Below are positions 6,981-9,421 of a DNA stretch of 9,421 bases, piece by piece (the stretch's first letter is position 1; every line of letters starts with the position of its first letter). Origin of the DNA: Planctomycetes bacterium RBG_16_41_13 (GTDB lineage Bacteria > Planctomycetota > Brocadiia > Brocadiales > Brocadiaceae); assembly GCA_001828295.1 (NCBI GenBank), contig MHYI01000222.1, positions 1 to 9,421 on the forward strand, read 5' to 3'. The position numbers were made by a program, and so were the translations under genes. Below the pieces are notes generated by a model that was not told the DNA's origin, made no database searches, and worked only from the letters and a program-made list of their open reading frames with translations.

Positions 6981-7293
6981 GTTTGAAGTAAGCCAAAAGA
7001 AACGTCTTTCCGAAAAACTTAAAACCATAACGCAATACGTGGAGAGTCCCCTTGGCGTCAAGCTCTTTTGCAAGCGTTGCTATCAATTTATTGGGAAGCT
7101 CTTCACCATGTAGCGTTTCCATCTCCTGCCACAATGCGGGTTGCGTTTCTTCAATAAAAGCAACCACTTCGGAACGGAACAAAGCCAACTGCTTATCCCA
7201 ATCCTTATTCGAACCTTGTTTCCACCTTGATTTATTAATCAAGGTTTCTTCCAAATAAGATTCAAAGGCTTTTTCCGTTGTTTGGTCGCTCAT
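6883..7293 (-). pseudogene. N-terminal fragment of type I restriction endonuclease HsdR (copy B), fused to foreign sequence
   Basis: This is a 136-codon open frame. Residues 1 to about 106 match the start of the type I restriction subunit HsdR: EKAFESYLEETLINKS, WDKQLALFRSEVVAFI, QPALWQEMETLHG, then KGTLHVLRYGFKFFGKTF and LAYFKP. Complete HsdR proteins are about 800-1100 residues and carry a PD-(D/E)xK nuclease and DEAD-box motor; none of that is present. From about residue 106 on, the frame runs into AIR-synthase-like sequence and then, after a frameshift, into nonsense (PLEIQKKLLITLGKVV). An AAGGG ribosome-site-like sequence precedes the ATG, which is 18 bp after the rhuM-fic stop, the order expected in type I loci. 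It may still be translated as a short chimeric peptide with no evident function. Confidence 0.8.
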
Positions 7294-7311
7294 ATTTTTC
7301 CCTTAACAGAA

Positions 7312-8274
7312 TTACGCCAATAAATTCAATATCACTTTAATCATGCTGTCCTTTTCCTGCGGTTTGCTGACCGCGATCATCAGCGTCAAAGCAACTAAGG
7401 CGTTATCATCAATTCGTTTTGTCCCGTCATTGCGTAAGAGAATGCCATTTTTCTGCAAAAAACAGACGAATAACGCCGCGGCAATCCGCTTGTTGCCATC
7501 TATGAAACTGTGATTCTTGGTCACAAAATACAATAGATGCGCGGCTTTTTCTTCAACCGTAGGATACACATCCTGCCTGTCAAAGGTTTGATACACCGAC
7601 CCGATGGAACTTTTGAAGCTCGCGTCTTTTTCCTGTCCAACCAGCGCGGAATCGCTAAACTTCTTCCGCATGGTTGCTATAATTATTTTGGCTTCTTCAT
7701 AGGTAAGCTCATATTTTGTCTGTACTGTGCCTTTTGGCACAGAAAGCCGCTCGTGGTCAAAATCATCCAAAATATCCAGCGCCCGGGAATATTCGGTTAT
7801 AATTTGGATAAGCCCTTTCGCTTCATCGGAAATGCTCTCAAGACGGACGACATTGCCTAAAAGTTTCAACGATTTCTGTAATTCCTGATACTTATGCGCT
7901 GCGGCTTTAAGCCGCTTTTCGTTAATGGTGTATCCGTCAACCAGATGTTTGCGCAAGACATTCGTTGCCCAGATACGGAATTGTGTACCTTGCTTAGAAT
8001 TAACTCTATATCCAACGGAGATGATGGCATCTAAATTGTAAAAGGCAACCGGCTTGTCAGAATGAGCAATGTGCATTTTTTGCACATTGCTTTTCTCTTC
8101 TAGCTCTTTTGATTCAAAGATATTACGCAGATGCTTAGTAATAACACTCCTTTCCGTGTCAAAGAGTTCCGCCATCTGCTTCTGGGTGAGCCACACAGTT
8201 TCCTGCTCCAGCCGGACTTCAACCTTATTTTTGTAAACTATAACCTGACCTTTGGATAGGTTTTTCTGGTTCAT
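7312..8274 (-). CDS. RhuM family protein fused to a Fic/Doc domain
   Basis: A 320-residue protein of the 'virulence RhuM' family with a C-terminal Fic domain. Residues about 10-55 hold a helix-turn-helix-like segment (ETVWLTQKQMAELF...SVITKHLRNIF). Residues 78-118 carry the RhuM signature FYNLDAIISVGYRVNS (78-93) and TQFRIWATNVLRKHLVDGY (97-115). A helical linker follows. The Fic motif HSFIDGNKR is at 255-263, and the preceding 230-254 region fits the Fic fold. Fic proteins usually transfer AMP to targets; Doc-type members, which have Lys in the motif as here, phosphorylate instead, so the reaction is uncertain. Such genes are often found between hsd genes in type I R-M loci, and the next gene here is an hsdR fragment. 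The frame is intact. The start overlaps the stop of the truncated rhuM copy by four bases (ATGA). A perfect 11-bp hairpin lies inside the gene (8065-8091). Confidence 0.9.
   Translation of the reverse strand: MNQKNLSKGQVIVYKNKVEVRLEQETVWLTQKQMAELFDTERSVITKHLRNIFESKELEEKSNVQKMHIAHSDKPVAFYNLDAIISVGYRVNSKQGTQFRIWATNVLRKHLVDGYTINEKRLKAAAHKYQELQKSLKLLGNVVRLESISDEAKGLIQIITEYSRALDILDDFDHERLSVPKGTVQTKYELTYEEAKIIIATMRKKFSDSALVGQEKDASFKSSIGSVYQTFDRQDVYPTVEEKAAHLLYFVTKNHSFIDGNKRIAAALFVCFLQKNGILLRNDGTKRIDDNALVALTLMIAVSKPQEKDSMIKVILNLLA
8065..8091. repeat. Perfect 11-bp hairpin inside rhuM-fic
   Basis: AGCAATGTGCA (8065-8075) and TGCACATTGCT (8081-8091) are perfect complements with a TTTTT loop. On the coding strand it encodes SNVQKMHIA (about residues 62-70), between the HTH-like segment and the RhuM core. 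The truncated copy has a different hairpin at the equivalent place. Confidence 0.7.
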
Positions 8275-8501
8275 AAGGAAATATCCTCTTGGACTGTTGC
8301 AAAAAGTGCAACAGTTGCTCCATTGTCTAACTCCTTTGTTTTAAATATATTACGCAGATGTCTTGATATGGCAGACTTATCTCGTCCAAATAAATCCGCC
8401 ATCTGATTCAGGCTCAGCCAAACAGTTTCCTTTTCCAACCTGACTTCCACGTTATTCTTATAAACGATAACCTGTCCTTTTGATATATTTTCCTGGTTCA
8501 T
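8271..8501 (-). pseudogene. Truncated RhuM N-terminal fragment (HTH-like part only)
   Basis: 76 residues homologous to the N-terminus of the following rhuM-fic product: 41 of the first 60 residues are identical by hand alignment, including GQVIVYKN, EVRLE, ETVWL and RHLRNIF. It then reads NGATVALFATVQ, the other common RhuM variant at this point, and ends after EDISL. The RhuM core signature (YNLD...SVGYRV) and Fic domain are missing. Its last codons are the former upstream region of rhuM-fic: GAGGATATTTCCTT there resembles GGGGATATTCCCTT before this copy. Its TGA overlaps the rhuM-fic ATG. It may be a dead fragment or may still make a small DNA-binding protein; the frame is open and the upstream G-run could serve as a ribosome site. 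Confidence 0.75.
8293..8315. repeat. Perfect 9-bp hairpin inside the truncated rhuM copy
   Basis: ACTGTTGCA (8293-8301) and TGCAACAGT (8307-8315) pair perfectly around a 5-base loop. It encodes ATVALFATV in the truncated rhuM, at the position corresponding to the hairpin of the intact gene. The sequence breakpoint of the truncated copy follows within about 10-20 bases. Confidence 0.65.
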
Positions 8502-8521
8502 AAGGGAATATCCCCCCTCAC

Positions 8522-8760
8522 ATCTACCTTAGTTGCTATCAATTTGTTGGAAAGCTCTTCACCATGTAACGTTTCAATCTCCTGCCACAACATCAGTTGC
8601 GTGTATTTAATAAAAGCGACAACTTCGGAACGGAATAATGCCAATTGCTTATCCCAATCCTTATTAGAGCCATGTTTCCACCCTGATTTATCAATCAGGG
8701 TTTCTTCTAAATAAGATTCAAAGGGCCTTTTCCGTTGTTTGGTCGCTCATATCTACCTTA
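8522..8760. repeat. 10-bp direct repeats ATCTACCTTA flanking hsdR copy A
   Basis: ATCTACCTTA occurs at 8522-8531 and again at 8751-8760, exactly bracketing the 219-bp hsdR fragment. On the coding strand the upstream copy supplies the TAAGGTAGAT just before the hsdR ATG. It may mark a slippage or short-homology recombination event rather than a transposition. Confidence 0.65.
8532..8750 (-). pseudogene. N-terminal fragment of type I restriction endonuclease HsdR (copy A), frameshifted
   Basis: A second hsdR start. From ATG at 8750 the sequence reads MSDQTTEKA and then hits a stop at codon 11, because one extra C (the GGGCC run at 8723-8727 on the plus strand) shifts the frame. In the shifted frame it continues as ESYLEETLIDKSGWKHG, DWDKQLALFRSEVVAFI and LHGEELSNKLIAT. 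Over residues 11-73, 54 of 63 residues are identical to copy B by hand alignment. Homology ends at IAT near 8532, and the frame then runs on to a stop overlapping the rhuM fragment start. It is flanked by 10-bp direct repeats and begins 30 bp after the gph stop. Non-functional. Confidence 0.8.
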
Positions 8761-8780
8761 CATCAAAAAAAAACGTAACA

Positions 8781-9421
8781 CTAATGATCGATAACTTCAA
8801 TAATTTCCTCTGGTTTCTGAATTACTCTATGCGCACCGCTTCTTTTAAGTTCGTCTTCAGGCCGGAACCCCCACAGAACACCTACTGGAAGCATGCCTGC
8901 GGCAATGGCTGTTTCCATATCAATGGGCGTATCGCCAACATAAATAATTTTCGACGGAGAAACGGCCAGGTATTCTGCAATTTCTTTTGCGCCTGCGGGA
9001 TCGGGTTTTTTAGGAACATCATCGCGCTGGCCTATTATCCGGTCAAATTTCCAGTTCGGCAAAAATGCTGCTACGCATTTTTTTGTAAAGTAATCAGGTT
9101 TATTTGAAAGGACTGCCATTTTTAAGCCGCGCAATGTAATCAAGTCCAGCATCTCGGCAATCCCTTTGTATGGTTTTGTTTTTATATTCCAGTTTTTCCG
9201 ATATTCTTCACGAAATTCCCCGACGCAAGAGTTTATTATGTCCTCATTTTTTATTTCGTCCGGTAACGCGCGTGTGATAAGCGCAACAACTCCCTCCCCA
9301 ACAAAATACCGATACTCTTCAATTTTATGCGTTGGAAAATTATTTTTCTTTAATACACGGTTCGCGGCATTGCATAAATCTTCCAGAGAGTCTATCAGTG
9401 TGCCGTCCAGATCAAAAATAA
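8781..9421 (-). CDS. HAD-family phosphatase, phosphoglycolate phosphatase-like; N-terminus beyond window edge
   Basis: The open frame runs from the right edge to a TAG at 8783-8781, showing 212 residues. The first visible residues are IFDLDGTLID, HAD motif I with the nucleophile and general acid/base Asp, so only a few N-terminal residues are missing. Motif II is AVLSNKPD, motif III is the Lys of PKKPDP, and motif IV is VGDTPIDMETA. The C-terminal VGVLWGFRPEDELKRSGAHRVI stretch resembles phosphoglycolate phosphatase (Gph/PgpB class), which hydrolyses 2-phosphoglycolate in the cytoplasm. Substrate assignment within the HAD family is not secure. It is on the same strand as the R-M remnants and hflKC and may be the first gene of a long transcript. 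A T9 tract follows its stop, without a hairpin. Confidence 0.87.
   Translation of the reverse strand, partial: IFDLDGTLIDSLEDLCNAANRVLKKNNFPTHKIEEYRYFVGEGVVALITRALPDEIKNEDIINSCVGEFREEYRKNWNIKTKPYKGIAEMLDLITLRGLKMAVLSNKPDYFTKKCVAAFLPNWKFDRIIGQRDDVPKKPDPAGAKEIAEYLAVSPSKIIYVGDTPIDMETAIAAGMLPVGVLWGFRPEDELKRSGAHRVIQKPEEIIEVIDH

Noticed and set aside
6883..8501. A functional type I restriction-modification system
   Set aside because: Only hsdR N-terminal fragments and rhuM genes are present; no methylase, specificity subunit or motor domain.
8764..8774. T-tract on the coding strand after the phosphatase stop as a terminator
   Set aside because: No stem precedes the T run.
8739..9107. Open frame of 122 codons on the plus strand
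   Set aside because: Opposite-strand shadow of the HAD phosphatase, whose motifs I to IV are all visible on the minus strand.

Overview
This is a 9.4-kb stretch of ordinary bacterial housekeeping and envelope genes, interrupted by a scar of type I restriction-modification DNA. The proteins (HflK/HflC, an ElyC-like envelope factor, a CvrA/NhaP2-type antiporter, an exported subtilase with a cleavable signal peptide) point to a Gram-negative bacterium of moderate to low GC. The density of intergenic palindromes and the type of subtilase would suit an anaerobic environmental lineage such as an anammox planctomycete. That placement is an impression only; no rRNA or lineage marker is present.

Layout. 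1-1047 (-): cation/proton antiporter cut by the left edge. 1048-1439: non-coding, with a cluster of hairpin-forming repeats. 1440-3233 (-): secreted S8-family peptidase in which Glu replaces the catalytic His. 3234-3829: non-coding, with an 82-bp MITE-like palindromic element and a CACAAAG repeat tract. 3830-4621 (+): elyC, the only plus-strand gene. It converges on hflC across a probable bidirectional terminator. 4709-6681 (-): hflK-hflC, overlapping by 4 bp, a membrane complex that modulates the FtsH protease. 6768-8760 (-): a degraded cassette holding two diverged N-terminal hsdR fragments, a truncated rhuM gene, one intact rhuM-fic fusion, and the frameshifted C-terminal remnant of an AIR-synthase-like gene. 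8781-9421 (-): phosphoglycolate phosphatase (HAD), lacking only its first few residues at the right edge.

Reading the scar. From 9421 down to 4709 everything points the same way. The simplest reading is that gph, an AIR-synthase-like gene, hflK and hflC once lay in a row. DNA from one or more type I R-M loci then replaced the 5' part of the AIR-synthase-like gene and decayed, leaving only rhuM-fic intact. No hsdM, hsdS or complete hsdR is present, so this is not a working R-M system. The intact rhuM-fic gene, with a Doc-like Fic motif, and its in-line HTH-only relative are the parts most likely still to act.

The most notable observations are: the hsdR/AIR-synthase junction; perfect hairpins of different sequence at the equivalent place in both rhuM copies; the Asp-Glu-Ser subtilase; and the palindromic intergenic elements. 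No complete novel system is demonstrated here.
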